A stretch of DNA of 64,000 bases from an uncultured Gammaproteobacteria bacterium (GCA_902553145.1 CACDKD010000003.1:66168-130167), one strand, 5' to 3'. Counted from the first letter of the stretch, positions 7,448 to 17,916 are shown. Notes: a model not told the origin generated them from the letters alone. Made by a program: numbers and translations.

Positions 7448-8641
7448 TCAAGCAAATCTGGATGGCCTGAAATCATCAAGAATAGGAATAATTTTATTTT
7501 CTAAAAGCTCTTCAGAAACCAATTTTGAAACAATTGCAGCCAAACTGATTCCGCTGTGCATCATGCATGCATAAATACCATCGACTTTTTTCATTCTCCC
7601 AATGATAGGGATTCGATCTTTTGGCAAAGGCCTCCAACCTATTGAGACTTCTTCAATCTCAATACTTTCGAGACCAGTGGTGAAGTTCTTTGCTGTAGCC
7701 ATGATTCTTTCGGTATGCAATTCTTCAAATTCCTTGGACGGGAATTTGTTTGGTCGCTTCTTCAGGCGATCAAAGTGATTGAGAGGAGCACCATCTTGCT
7801 CTCCAAGTATGATTGCGCCATTTTTTTGTTGATGGATGTGCACACCCGGGCCAACAATTATCTTATTGAAACGACTCTCGACCGGTTTAGATCTCAAAAT
7901 GATTCCAGGAGTTGGAGTGGATTGAGTATTGAGACCCAGATTTTTATCTGTATCAATTCCGCACGCAAAGATTGCATAATCAGCTTCAATTGTTCCTTGA
8001 TTTGTATCAATGGATTTAAGTTTCCCATTTCGTTGATTCAGTTTCAAAAACTCACATGGAAAAATACTTTCTCCTCCAAGTCTTTCGAATTCTCCTTGAA
8101 TCAGTTGAATTGCATGAATTGTATCAATTGCGCCATCGGATAAAGAATGAACAATCCGTTTTTGATCTCCAAAGTATATATTGGGCTCCATTCGTTGGGC
8201 TTGAGAGAATGAGATAATCTCTACAGGGGTATATGTGGGATATTCTCTTATCGCATTGATCTCAGAAAATAATTCTTCTTGTTGGCTATCATTTTCAAAC
8301 CATTCGAGTGATCCATTCCATCTGATATCAAAGTTAAATTCTGTTTCCAGAGATTTATAGGCATCAATGCCCAGTTGCGATAAAAGATTATATTCATATG
8401 GTTTCTTTGGGTACGTTGCATTGATCCATGAGAAAGAGTGTCCGCTCGCGCCAGAAGCTGGAAATTCTTTGTCTATGATTTTTACATCTACGCCTTTTTT
8501 TACGAGTTCGTATGCAATCATTGTTCCTATGATTCCAGCACCTATAACCACGATCTTTGGACTTTTTAGTATTTGACCAAAGCTCCTACTGCATGGCAAA
8601 GCCAGTAAGCCCATTAATTTTGTGAATGTTCTTCTATCCAT
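7448..8641 (-). CDS. Tat-exported FAD-dependent oxidoreductase (DAO family)
   Basis: I start this gene at 8641 (MDRRTFTKLMG), not at the ORF-track 8692, because DRRTFTKLMGLLAL is a twin-arginine signal and because 8641 overlaps the upstream stop by 8 bases. The FAD-binding Rossmann motif VVIGAGIIGTMIAYEL follows, then a D-amino-acid-oxidase/glycine-oxidase-like fold (SGASGHSFSWINATY; C-terminal SIGWRPLPKDRIPIIG and HSGISLAAIVSKL). It probably oxidises an amine or amino acid in the periplasm or at the membrane, passing electrons to the respiratory chain; the substrate is not evident. It is coupled to the membrane protein gene upstream. Confidence 0.85.
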   Translation of the reverse strand: MDRRTFTKLMGLLALPCSRSFGQILKSPKIVVIGAGIIGTMIAYELVKKGVDVKIIDKEFPASGASGHSFSWINATYPKKPYEYNLLSQLGIDAYKSLETEFNFDIRWNGSLEWFENDSQQEELFSEINAIREYPTYTPVEIISFSQAQRMEPNIYFGDQKRIVHSLSDGAIDTIHAIQLIQGEFERLGGESIFPCEFLKLNQRNGKLKSIDTNQGTIEADYAIFACGIDTDKNLGLNTQSTPTPGIILRSKPVESRFNKIIVGPGVHIHQQKNGAIILGEQDGAPLNHFDRLKKRPNKFPSKEFEELHTERIMATAKNFTTGLESIEIEEVSIGWRPLPKDRIPIIGRMKKVDGIYACMMHSGISLAAIVSKLVSEELLENKIIPILDDFRPSRFA

Positions 8642-9260
8642 TAGAAGAGAGCTCAATAGCAAGATACAAAAAAACAATTCCACTCGATGCAAATAAGGTC
8701 GTCAGACCATGATAGAACTGATTTTCAGTTTGTATAAGTTTATTGAAGAATACGACAGTTAGAGCAATGGAGAAAAATTGGAGAAAGATTATGATCTGTT
8801 CAAACAGAAAATATGCACTGATCGTGTTTGCCAAACCTATGATTGTGAGTGGCAAAAAGGGAAGTAACTTTTTGTAATACATAAACGGCATGATCAAGAT
8901 AAGAAAAAAACATAAGTATTTAACCAGAGATATATTTCCTATAAGACCATAGAGGATAAAGCATTGGCCCACCAAGATAGAAAAAGAGAAAAGACCATCA
9001 AGTAAGCTATATCCATTTCCACTTGCAGAATCATCAGTGACATACCATTCATCGAGATGATTTTGGCATATCTCAAAAAGACTTCCTGCCATCAAAAAGA
9101 AAACAGCATAAAAGAAAAAATGTTTCTGAAAAATTCGCTCATCTAGAAACGATTCGTTTTGAACGATCATGGGTATGAGAATCAGTGGAATCAATAAAGC
9201 ATAGATGTGAATGGGCAAGATCCAAGCACTCATTTTTGCATCTATTTTCATTACAACCAA
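8634..9260 (-). CDS. Polytopic membrane protein of unknown function
   Basis: A 208-residue, strongly hydrophobic protein with six or seven predicted transmembrane segments (for example IYALLIPLILIPMIV, FFFYAVFFLMAGSLF, YLCFFLILIMPFMYY, TTLFASSGIVFLYLAIEL). A polar loop NHLDEWYVTDDSASGNGYS follows the second helix. I recognise no family. Start could be 9260 or, more likely, the in-frame ATG at 9251 (MKIDAKMSAW). Its stop overlaps the start of the Tat-type flavoprotein, so it may anchor that enzyme or accept its electrons; this is inference from coupling. Confidence 0.7.
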   Translation of the reverse strand: MVVMKIDAKMSAWILPIHIYALLIPLILIPMIVQNESFLDERIFQKHFFFYAVFFLMAGSLFEICQNHLDEWYVTDDSASGNGYSLLDGLFSFSILVGQCFILYGLIGNISLVKYLCFFLILIMPFMYYKKLLPFLPLTIIGLANTISAYFLFEQIIIFLQFFSIALTVVFFNKLIQTENQFYHGLTTLFASSGIVFLYLAIELSSNG

Positions 9261-9269
9261 TCATACACT

Positions 9270-10217
9270 CTATTTGACAGGTTTGGATTGATTGCCATAT
9301 ATTTTGCCAATGTGTTTATCGCCCCTCTCTTTTGCAAGGTTTATTTGTTTTTGTCTTTCAGCAAATCGCTTCTTTTTTTCTTCACTGTGAGTTCCAAAAC
9401 AATTTGGACAACTAATGCCTTCAACATACTCATCAGATTCAATGTCATCCTCACTGATTGGCATTCTGCAGGCATGGCAAAGCGAGAAATCGCCTTCTAA
9501 CAACCCATGCTTGATTGAAACTCGATCATCAAAAACAAAACATTGACCATCCCAGAGACTTTCAGATTCACTGATTTCTTCCAGGTATTTTATAACACCG
9601 CCATCCAACTGATAGACATCTTCGCATCCATTTTTAATCATAAGCGAACTTGCTTTTTCACAACGAATACCTCCGGTACAAAACATGGCAACTCTTTTCT
9701 TATTGGTCATTAACTCCTCAAGGTTTTCTTCAATCCATTTTGGAAATTCTCTAAACGAATCGGTCATGGGGTTAATGGCATTTTTAAAAGTACCAATGGA
9801 GTATTCATACTGATTTCGAGTGTCGATAACGAGTGTATTGGGATCATTGATCAATTCATTCCACTCTTCGTTTTTAATATGTCGACCAGTGATTTGGGAA
9901 GGGTTGATGTCTCTTAATCCCATTGTCACGATTTCTTTTTTTATTTTTACCTTCATCCTCCCGAAGGTTTCTCCTAATGCATATGAGTATTTTGGCTCTA
10001 GATCTTTGAGATGAGGATCAGTTTTTAAAAATTCTACGACTTCTCTGATGTTTTCCTTTTTGCCCGATATGGTTCCATTGATGCCTTCGTTAGCAAGAAT
10101 GATGGTGCCTAGAATTTCCCTTTCTTTGCAAAAGCTTTCTAGTCTTTTCTTTCTTTTTGAAATTCCACCCCAGTTGATGAATTTGTAAAATGAGATGACT
10201 GTGTGTTTTTCTGTCAC
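9270..10217 (-). CDS. trhO: tRNA uridine(34) hydroxylase TrhO (rhodanese family)
   Basis: A 315-residue YceA/TrhO protein that hydroxylates U34 of certain tRNAs to 5-hydroxyuridine. An N-terminal ferredoxin-like domain (ISFYKFINWGG...ANEGINGTISG) precedes a rhodanese domain with active-site loop MFCTGGIRCEKAS. A C-terminal four-cysteine cluster follows (CHACRMPI...GISCPNCFG). All family features are present and length is normal. It lies 7 bases after ispB and 9 bases before the unknown membrane protein gene, in one minus-strand unit. Confidence 0.94.
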   Translation of the reverse strand: MTEKHTVISFYKFINWGGISKRKKRLESFCKEREILGTIILANEGINGTISGKKENIREVVEFLKTDPHLKDLEPKYSYALGETFGRMKVKIKKEIVTMGLRDINPSQITGRHIKNEEWNELINDPNTLVIDTRNQYEYSIGTFKNAINPMTDSFREFPKWIEENLEELMTNKKRVAMFCTGGIRCEKASSLMIKNGCEDVYQLDGGVIKYLEEISESESLWDGQCFVFDDRVSIKHGLLEGDFSLCHACRMPISEDDIESDEYVEGISCPNCFGTHSEEKKKRFAERQKQINLAKERGDKHIGKIYGNQSKPVK

Positions 10218-10224
10218 CTTATTG

Positions 10225-11229
10225 TCAATAAGAGCGATGCAAAATAATTTCTGCCAAGTTTGTCAGAGCAGTTTTATATTTGCTGTTATCGAGTGATTGA
10301 ATTGAGTGCAATGCAAATTCTGTCTTCTCTTTAGCATCATTGACTGAAGAAGCAATTGACCCGGTGGATTGAATGGATCCAATTATTTTGTCTGCATTTT
10401 TTGAATCTTTGTTCAATATGGCTTGACCGATCATCTCCTGCATATCCGGCATTGTTCGCTCAAGAGTATAAATCATAGGTAGTGTTACCTTTCCTTCAGC
10501 AAGGTCATCACCCACATCTTTACCCATGATTTCAAATGAGGAGCTGTAATCCAATACATCATCTACAATTTGATATGCCATACCCAATTCTTTTCCAAAT
10601 AGTTGCAGTGTAGTGAGTACTGTTTGAGACTGATTGCTCAAAAGTCCGCCTACAACCATAGCCGCTTCAAAAAGCTTTCCTGTTTTACGATAGATAACCT
10701 CAAGATATTGCTCTTTATTGATTTTTGGATTTCCACTATTGATGAGTTGCAATACTTCGCCTTCAGCAATGGTATTTGTTGCATCTGACATAACTTCCAT
10801 AATTCCCATGTGATTGATTTGCACCATAATTTGGAAGGCCCTCGAGTACAAGAAGTCACCAACCAAGATAGTCGATTCATTCCCGAAACTTTGATGCGCT
10901 GTTTTGATGCCTCTCCTTGAATCGGAATTATCGACCACATCATCATGGAGTAGGGTAGCCGTGTGAATGAACTCGATCATTGCTGCTGCTTTTACAATTC
11001 GATCCAGATCCGATGCTCCACAAGCTCTTGCTGATAGCAGAACTATAAGCGGTCTAATTCTTTTCCCACCGCTGTTAACAATGTATTGAGAGATATTATT
11101 TATCAGCTCTATGTCGCTCGACAGCTGTTTTTCTATTTCTTGATCAAGTAAAGACCATTCTTCGGAAACAAGTGATCTTATTTCTTCCAAAGACGCTTTC
11201 TGTTCTCTAATTTTTTCTATGCTTTTCAT
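10225..11229 (-). CDS. ispB: Polyprenyl (octaprenyl) diphosphate synthase
   Basis: A trans-polyprenyl diphosphate synthase that builds the side chain of ubiquinone. The two aspartate-rich motifs are present (LLHDDVVDNSDSRRG and YQIVDDVLDYSSS), with GGKRIRPLIVLLSARA near the N-terminus. I prefer the start at 11229 (MKSIEKIREQ) over the ORF-track 11268 because GGAG stands just upstream of it and the resulting 334 aa is close to the usual ~323. It is divergent from rplU, the arrangement commonly seen in gammaproteobacteria, and leads the ispB-trhO unit. Confidence 0.94.
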   Translation of the reverse strand: MKSIEKIREQKASLEEIRSLVSEEWSLLDQEIEKQLSSDIELINNISQYIVNSGGKRIRPLIVLLSARACGASDLDRIVKAAAMIEFIHTATLLHDDVVDNSDSRRGIKTAHQSFGNESTILVGDFLYSRAFQIMVQINHMGIMEVMSDATNTIAEGEVLQLINSGNPKINKEQYLEVIYRKTGKLFEAAMVVGGLLSNQSQTVLTTLQLFGKELGMAYQIVDDVLDYSSSFEIMGKDVGDDLAEGKVTLPMIYTLERTMPDMQEMIGQAILNKDSKNADKIIGSIQSTGSIASSVNDAKEKTEFALHSIQSLDNSKYKTALTNLAEIILHRSY

Positions 11230-11289
11230 TATCTCCATCATTATCATTTTTGATGAAAGCTTGGACAATATATCAGACCATTAAAATTA

Positions 11290-11318
11290 TTGAATAAAAA
11301 AGCTTTAATCTATAGAAT
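11290..11318 (+). promoter_or_regulatory. Sigma70-type promoter of rplU-rpmA
   Basis: TTGAAT (11290-11295) and TAGAAT (11313-11318) are separated by 17 bases. Transcription would start near 11325, giving a ~28-base leader before the rplU ATG at 11353. The ORF-track start for rplU (TTG at 11290) is the -35 box itself, which rules it out as a start codon in this transcript. Confidence 0.6.
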
Positions 11319-11352
11319 TGCCATCACTTTAGGTTGGATTTACTGGAAAAAA

Positions 11353-11724
11353 ATGTACGCAATAATTAAATCAGGTGGCAAACAGTATCGAGTGAAAAAA
11401 GGCGAGAAGCTTAAGTTAGAAAAACTAGATACTGAAATTGGCAAGAAAATAGTCTTCGATGAAGTCCTATCAGTAGGAGAGGGTGCCGATCTCAAAATCG
11501 GAACTCCATACCTGAAAGACGCAAAGGTTGAGGCGAAAGTCATCGATGAAGGAAAATCCAAGAAAATTGAAGTAATTAAATTCAAAAGAAGAAAGAATTA
11601 CAAAAGAAACTTCGGGCATCGACAACACTTTTCACTGGTTGAAATAACAAACATCAGTGTTAAAAAGGCAGCAGTCAAAAAGGCAGCAGTCAAAAAGGCA
11701 CCAGCCAAGAAGGAAGAGAAATAA
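11353..11724 (+). CDS. rplU: 50S ribosomal protein L21 with Ala/Lys repeat tail
   Basis: MYAIIKSGGKQYRVKKGEKLKLEKL is the canonical L21 N-terminus, so the start is 11353 and not the ORF-track 11290. The core ends around KRNFGHRQHFSLVEITNI, as in other L21 proteins. The protein then continues for about 20 residues as VKKAAVKKAAVKKAPAKKEEK, beyond the usual ~103 aa. The tail is encoded by three 15-bp tandem repeats. L21 binds 23S rRNA in the large subunit. It is the first gene of rplU-rpmA-obgE. Confidence 0.97.
   Translation: MYAIIKSGGKQYRVKKGEKLKLEKLDTEIGKKIVFDEVLSVGEGADLKIGTPYLKDAKVEAKVIDEGKSKKIEVIKFKRRKNYKRNFGHRQHFSLVEITNISVKKAAVKKAAVKKAPAKKEEK
11659..11703 (+). repeat. Three tandem 15-bp repeats inside the 3' end of rplU
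   Basis: Units GTTAAAAAGGCAGCA, GTCAAAAAGGCAGCA and GTCAAAAAGGCACCA lie head to tail in frame and encode VKKAA, VKKAA and VKKAP. Each 15-bp step keeps the frame, so unit number could vary between strains by slippage without breaking the gene. Confidence 0.9.
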
Positions 11725-11745
11725 TAAAAATTTAGAGGGCTTAAC

Positions 11746-12009
11746 ATGGCACATAAGAAAGCAGGCGGAAGTTCCAGGAATGGAAGAGATTCAGAGTCTA
11801 AGAGACTCGGGCTGAAGAAGTATGGTGGCCAGACAGTTCGGGCCGGCAATATCATTGTTAGGCAGAGAGGGACTAAGTTTCATCCAGGGAAAAATGTTGG
11901 CATCGGCAAAGATCATACATTGTTTGCAAAAATTGATGGCGAGCTTAAATTTGAGAAAAAAGGCTCAAGCTTGAAACAATACGCAACAGTCACACCTCTT
12001 ACAGACTAG
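11746..12009 (+). CDS. rpmA: 50S ribosomal protein L27
   Basis: Canonical L27 of 87 residues beginning [22 protein letters not shown], with [22 protein letters not shown]. The N-terminal tail reaches the peptidyl transferase centre; no extra cleavable leader, as found in Firmicutes, is present. It follows rplU by 21 bases and precedes obgE in the usual order. Confidence 0.98.
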   Translation: MAHKKAGGSSRNGRDSESKRLGLKKYGGQTVRAGNIIVRQRGTKFHPGKNVGIGKDHTLFAKIDGELKFEKKGSSLKQYATVTPLTD

Positions 12010-12031
12010 CAGTTTAATCCACTTAACCTAA

Positions 12032-13096
<1,065 letters not shown>

Positions 13097-13100
13097 AGAT

Positions 13101-13364
13101 TTAAGCGATCGACTTAATTTTTTTAACAAGTTTGCTCTTTTGGTTAGCTGCTTTATTGGGATGGATAACTCCTTTTCTAGCCAACGAATCAATCAATGGT
13201 TGAGCTTTCTTGTATTCAGCAGATGCTTCACCAGAGTTTCCTTCACTTGCAGCTTTTAGTACTTTTTTTACAGAAGTTCTCATTCTGTTTTTAAGCGCAA
13301 TATTATTGTCTCTGTTTGTTTTATTCTGTCTAGCTCTTTTCTTTGCTGATGGTGTATTAGCCAT
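13101..13364 (-). CDS. rpsT: 30S ribosomal protein S20
   Basis: An 87-residue S20, beginning MANTPSAKKRARQNKTNRDNN and ending KAANQKSKLVKKIKSIA. It binds 16S rRNA in the small subunit. It is monocistronic and divergent from murJ across a 131-base spacer. The spacer holds a TTGACA on the rpsT strand (13430-13435 in complement) but no well-spaced -10. Confidence 0.97.
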   Translation of the reverse strand: MANTPSAKKRARQNKTNRDNNIALKNRMRTSVKKVLKAASEGNSGEASAEYKKAQPLIDSLARKGVIHPNKAANQKSKLVKKIKSIA

Positions 13365-13504
13365 ATTTGTTACCTAGCATTAGCCTTAATGTTAAAAAGG
13401 GGTGTATTCTTTTATATTTGTAGGGTCATTGTCAATAAATATTATTAAGGAATCGTTACTTATCCAGAATCGATATCTTGTTATCATTCATATAAGTGAA
13501 AATA

Positions 13505-15103
13505 ATGCCGAAATCATACACAAAAGATAATCTGCTCAAATCAACGACTATTGTTGGTTTAATGACATTCTTATCTAGAATCTCCGGACTCATAAGAGAC
13601 ATAATCTATGCCAGGTTATTTGGCGCACTTCCCCTGATGGATGCTTTCTTAGTCGCGTTTAGAGTCCCAAATTCCTTCAGGCGATTTTTTGCTGAAGGCT
13701 CATTTTCAAGAGCATTCATTCCTGTCCTTTCAGATTTTGAAGAAAATCAGGATGAGGAAGGAATCAGAGAGTTGATTGACAGGACAGCTGGAACATTAGG
13801 ACTCATCTTATTTATGATTACTCTTTTAGGAGTTATTTTCTCTCCTTTCCTAATTCTTCTATTTGCGCCAGGATTTACAGAAACAAATCTGGAAAATGGT
13901 CGATATGAACTCTCTGTTGAAATGCTTAGGTTGACATTTCCATATCTCCTTTTTATCTCTCTGACTGCCCTTTGCGGCGCAGTATTGAACACCAAGAAAC
14001 ATTTTTGGGCCACTGCATTTAATCCCATTATCTTGAATGTCGTTTTAATTCTTTTTGCGGCGATATTGTCACCTCGATTTGAGAATCCTGGCATCGCTTT
14101 GGCTCTTGGAGTTTTTATAGCAGGCATACTCCAATTGCTTTTTTTACTCCCTTTTTTAAGGAATTATAATCGATTGCCTCGTCCAAAATGGGGTTGGAAT
14201 CACTCGGGGGTAAAACGAGTGATAAAGCTGATGATTCCATCGCTTATTGGCAGCTCAGCCTCCCAGATTAATCTCTTGGTCAATACACTGATTGCTTCAT
14301 TCCTTGCAACTGGAAGTGTGAGTTGGATTTATTATTCTGATCGCTTATTGGAATTTCCAGTAGGTGTTTTTGGTGTTGCATTATCCACAGTGGTTTTACC
14401 ATTCTTATCCAAAGAAAATGCTCTTGATAACCAAAAGCAGTTTAAACAAACTCTTCACTGGGGATTAAGTCTTTCGCTATTGGTTTCAATTCCATCAGCG
14501 GCAGGACTTTTTTTACTATCTGGTCCGCTTATCTCTACTATTTTCTTGGGAGGGAGTTTCAGTGATTACGATTTAATGATGACAGACATAAGTCTCAGAG
14601 GTTATTCAATTGGTATTATAGGTCTGTGTATGGTTTTGGTCTTATCACCAGCATTCTACGCAAGAGAAGACACAAAGACACCATTAAGATTTGGGCTAAT
14701 CACACTATTCGTCAATGTCATTTTATCAATTCTATTTGTCTCTTACTTTATGAATGAAAATTCTGATTACCCACACTTGGGACTTGCACTTGCTTTTTCA
14801 ATTGCTTCAATCACGAATGCAGGGCTATTGTTTTATAGGCTGATTATCGATGGACTAATCGAGATAAATCAAGATGGTCTAATACACATCCTCAGGATTG
14901 CATTGGCAACGGCTGCAATGATTGCCTTCTTAATGGCTTTTAATCCAGAAAATACATTATGGGCAAACAGCGCGCTTTCAGAAAGAATAAGATCACTATT
15001 TTTCCTAATTTCATCGTCTGTGGTTATTTATTTTTCAATTCTTTTTCTTCTTGGGTTTAGGTTTAGAGACTTACGTGTTGAATCCACAAGCGAGCAACTA
15101 TAA
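13505..15103 (+). CDS. murJ: Lipid II flippase MurJ (MviN)
   Basis: A multi-pass (about 14 helices) MOP-superfamily flippase that moves lipid II across the inner membrane. It begins MPKSYTKDNLLKSTTIVGLMTFLSRISGLIRDIIYARLFGA, a hallmark MurJ opening, with FRRFFAEGSFSRAFIPVL and later FPVGVFGVALSTVVLPFLS. The ORF track starts at an in-frame GTG at 13496; I prefer the ATG at 13505, since a TATAAG at 13491-13496 would place transcription start only a few bases before it. The usual murJ-ribF-ileS order is modified: ribF is absent and ileS follows directly. Confidence 0.96.
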   Translation: MPKSYTKDNLLKSTTIVGLMTFLSRISGLIRDIIYARLFGALPLMDAFLVAFRVPNSFRRFFAEGSFSRAFIPVLSDFEENQDEEGIRELIDRTAGTLGLILFMITLLGVIFSPFLILLFAPGFTETNLENGRYELSVEMLRLTFPYLLFISLTALCGAVLNTKKHFWATAFNPIILNVVLILFAAILSPRFENPGIALALGVFIAGILQLLFLLPFLRNYNRLPRPKWGWNHSGVKRVIKLMIPSLIGSSASQINLLVNTLIASFLATGSVSWIYYSDRLLEFPVGVFGVALSTVVLPFLSKENALDNQKQFKQTLHWGLSLSLLVSIPSAAGLFLLSGPLISTIFLGGSFSDYDLMMTDISLRGYSIGIIGLCMVLVLSPAFYAREDTKTPLRFGLITLFVNVILSILFVSYFMNENSDYPHLGLALAFSIASITNAGLLFYRLIIDGLIEINQDGLIHILRIALATAAMIAFLMAFNPENTLWANSALSERIRSLFFLISSSVVIYFSILFLLGFRFRDLRVESTSEQL

Positions 15104-15126
15104 TATGCACACAAAATGAGCATCTA

Positions 15127-17916
15127 GTGAAAGATTATAAAGACACTTTGAATCTTCCGGGCACGTCTTTTCCAATGAAGGCGAATCTGCCCAATCGAGA
15201 GCCTGAAATTCTTAAATTTTGGGATGAAATTCATTTGTATGAGAAAATTAGAAAAAAAGGTCAGGGAAAGAAACCATTCCTTCTTCTTGATGGCCCTCCT
15301 TATGCTAATGGCAAAATTCACATTGGGCATGCTCTCAATAAAATATTGAAAGATTTCATCATTAAATCAAAGACTTTGTTTGGGTACGATGCGCCTTATC
15401 TTCCTGGTTGGGATTGTCATGGCTTGCCAATTGAACATCAAGTGGAGAAGAAAAAAGGCAAGGTTGGACCGAAACTGACTGCAAAAGAATTTAGAGATCA
15501 TTGCCGTGAATATGCTTTGAAGCAAGTTGAAGAACAGAAAGAGGATTTTATTCGTTTGGGAGTCCCTGGAGAGTGGGAAAATCCATATTTGACATTGGAT
15601 AAAAAATACGAAGCAGAGCAGATCAGGGCATTTGCTGAGATATATGCAAACAACCATGTCACGCATGGGCATAAACCAGTGCATTGGTGCTTAGACTGTG
15701 AATCTGCTTTGGCAGAGGCTGAAGTTGAGTATATGGATAAGGTTTCTACCTCGGTAGATGTTTTATTCAAGGTCGTTGATACTTATGAATTTATCAAAAG
15801 AACAGAATCAAAAAAGATTGTTGATGGTACGGATTTATATATTCCAATTTGGACAACAACACCATGGACACTTCCATCAAATGAAGCGGTCGCCATGGGA
15901 AAGGATATTTCCTATGGAATTTACAAGCTCACCTTAAATGGACGAGAAATTCTTGTAGTTATCGCTAATGATTTAAAAGAAACCATTAAAAATAGATGGA
16001 ATGTTGAAAATCTTAAGATGCTAGAGAAAATTTCTGCTGAAAATCTCTTTGGACTTCGGTTGCAGCATCCCTTTGATGAAAGAACCGTTCCAGTTCTTTT
16101 GGGAGAGCACGTTACGACAGAAAATGGAACTGGCTCGGTTCACACCGCTCCTGCTCATGGCCTAGAGGATTTTCAACTGGGAAAAGAAAATGATTTGGAT
16201 CTCAATTGTTATGTGAATACCTATGGTGTTTTTATCGAAACAAAGGAGAGCTTTGCTAAGCAACATATATTTAAATCCGAATCTAATATCATCGAAAAAC
16301 TAAGTGACTCAGGCTTATTAATCTCGAGCGAAAAATTTGAACACAGTTACCCACACTGCTGGAGACATAAAACACCTGTGATCTACAGGACTACAAAGCA
16401 ATGGTTCATTAGCATGGAAAATCAAGATTTTCGAACTGCTTGTTTGAGTTCCATTAAAGATGTTAATTGGAAACCGACTTGGGGAGAGGAGCGAATCCAT
16501 GGAATGATTGAAACCAGGCCAGACTGGTGTATTTCAAGACAAAGGTATTGGGGCGTGCCTATTCCCCTTTTTACGCACAAAGATGATCAAGGAATTCATC
16601 CCAACACTCCAGACTTGCTCAATCAGATTGCTGATAAAGTTGAGGATCAGGGAATTGATGCTTGGTTTGATACAGGCATCGAAGAATTTCTAGGCGACGA
16701 TGCAAACTCGTATGAAAAATCTACGGATACGATGGACGTTTGGATGGACTCAGGGATTGCGCATAAAACTGTCAGCCGTCTTTTTGATCACATAAAAGAC
16801 GAGGCTGATTTGTATCTTGAAGGGTCTGATCAGCACCGCGGTTGGTTCCAAAGTTCTTTACTTACTTCTGTGGCGATAAACAATCATGCACCTTATAAAG
16901 AAGTTCTTACTCATGGATTTGTCGTCGATGAGAAAGGGCATAAAATGTCCAAATCACTCGGAAATACCGTATCTCCTCAATCTGTAATTAATAATATGGG
17001 AGCTGATATCTTGAGGCTTTGGGTTGCATCAACTGATTACTCCAGTGAAATGAAAATTTCAGATCAGATACTTAAACGAAATGGTGATACTTACAGAAGG
17101 ATAAGAAATACGGCGAGATTTTTATTAAGCAACTTAAGTGACTTTGATCCAAGAAAGAATCAAAAGAAAGTCCATGATTTGGTGCTGCTTGATCAGTTAG
17201 CTATACAACGTGTTTCAGTCTTAAATGAGCAAATTAAAAATGAGTATAACAACTATTCATTCCATAAGATCATCCAGCTTCTGCATAACTTTTGTGTCAA
17301 TGATATGGGTGGTTTCTATTTAGACATCCTTAAGGATCGACTCTATACAATGCCAGCAGATTCATCTGGGCGAAGATCGGCACAAACGGCTTTGTATATC
17401 ATTGCTGAATCTTTGACTCGTTGGATTGCACCAATTCTGTCTTTTACCTCTGAAGAAATTTGGAAACATCTTCCAGAAAGAAAAGAGGAGTCCGTATTTC
17501 TTTCTGAGTGGTTGGATATAGACAATCCAGAATCGAATGTTGACTGGGATCAGTTGAATGAAATCAATACCATTGTTCTTAAAGCATTGGAGGTTGCGAG
17601 AGATGATGATGAAATTGGTTCTTCATTGGATGCTCATTTGGAAATTTCTGCAGATCAAAAAACACACGATTTTCTGACTCAGTTTTCTGAAGAGTTGAGA
17701 TTCTTATTTATTACTTCTTCAGTCGATCTTCAGATGGATGATAGTCTGGATTCCAATGAAAAAATGAGGGTGAATGTGAAAAAATCTAGAGCAGAAAAAT
17801 GCGGAAGATGTTGGCACAGGCAAGAAACAGTTGGTGATTCTGATGAACACCCTGATATTTGTGCTCGGTGCATCAGCAACATTGGTGATTCGCCAGAAGA
17901 GAGATCTTTTTTCTAA
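15127..17916 (+). CDS. ileS: Isoleucyl-tRNA synthetase
   Basis: A 929-residue class I synthetase charging tRNA-Ile. It shows the HIGH motif (PPYANGKIHIGHALNK), the editing (CP1) domain, the KMSKS motif (GHKMSKSLGN) and a C-terminal zinc finger (CGRCWHRQ...DICARC), as in bacterial type 1 IleRS. The start is GTG at 15127 (VKDYKDTLNLPGTSFPMKANL). No Shine-Dalgarno is clear. It abuts lspA with no gap (TAA then ATG), the usual gammaproteobacterial pairing. Confidence 0.98.
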   Translation: MKDYKDTLNLPGTSFPMKANLPNREPEILKFWDEIHLYEKIRKKGQGKKPFLLLDGPPYANGKIHIGHALNKILKDFIIKSKTLFGYDAPYLPGWDCHGLPIEHQVEKKKGKVGPKLTAKEFRDHCREYALKQVEEQKEDFIRLGVPGEWENPYLTLDKKYEAEQIRAFAEIYANNHVTHGHKPVHWCLDCESALAEAEVEYMDKVSTSVDVLFKVVDTYEFIKRTESKKIVDGTDLYIPIWTTTPWTLPSNEAVAMGKDISYGIYKLTLNGREILVVIANDLKETIKNRWNVENLKMLEKISAENLFGLRLQHPFDERTVPVLLGEHVTTENGTGSVHTAPAHGLEDFQLGKENDLDLNCYVNTYGVFIETKESFAKQHIFKSESNIIEKLSDSGLLISSEKFEHSYPHCWRHKTPVIYRTTKQWFISMENQDFRTACLSSIKDVNWKPTWGEERIHGMIETRPDWCISRQRYWGVPIPLFTHKDDQGIHPNTPDLLNQIADKVEDQGIDAWFDTGIEEFLGDDANSYEKSTDTMDVWMDSGIAHKTVSRLFDHIKDEADLYLEGSDQHRGWFQSSLLTSVAINNHAPYKEVLTHGFVVDEKGHKMSKSLGNTVSPQSVINNMGADILRLWVASTDYSSEMKISDQILKRNGDTYRRIRNTARFLLSNLSDFDPRKNQKKVHDLVLLDQLAIQRVSVLNEQIKNEYNNYSFHKIIQLLHNFCVNDMGGFYLDILKDRLYTMPADSSGRRSAQTALYIIAESLTRWIAPILSFTSEEIWKHLPERKEESVFLSEWLDIDNPESNVDWDQLNEINTIVLKALEVARDDDEIGSSLDAHLEISADQKTHDFLTQFSEELRFLFITSSVDLQMDDSLDSNEKMRVNVKKSRAEKCGRCWHRQETVGDSDEHPDICARCISNIGDSPEERSFF

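Noticed and set aside
7715-8143. 142-aa plus-strand ORF
   Set aside because: It lies wholly antisense to the FAD oxidoreductase gene, has low-complexity codon use and no recognisable domain; a shadow of the real frame.
8642-8692. Upstream start of the FAD oxidoreductase (MHRVELFFCILLLSSLL)
   Set aside because: It lies inside the end of the membrane-protein gene and would bury the twin-arginine motif; MDRRTFTKLMG at 8641 explains export better.
11290-11352. N-terminal extension of rplU in the ORF track
   Set aside because: The proposed TTG is the -35 box of a good promoter, and L21 starts canonically at MYAIIKSGGKQYRV (11353).
13411-13435. TTGACA -35 box for rpsT (complement of 13430-13435)
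   Set aside because: The nearest -10-like hexamer (complement of 13411-13416, TATAAA) is only 13 bases away, too close for a standard sigma70 promoter, so I do not list it as a feature.
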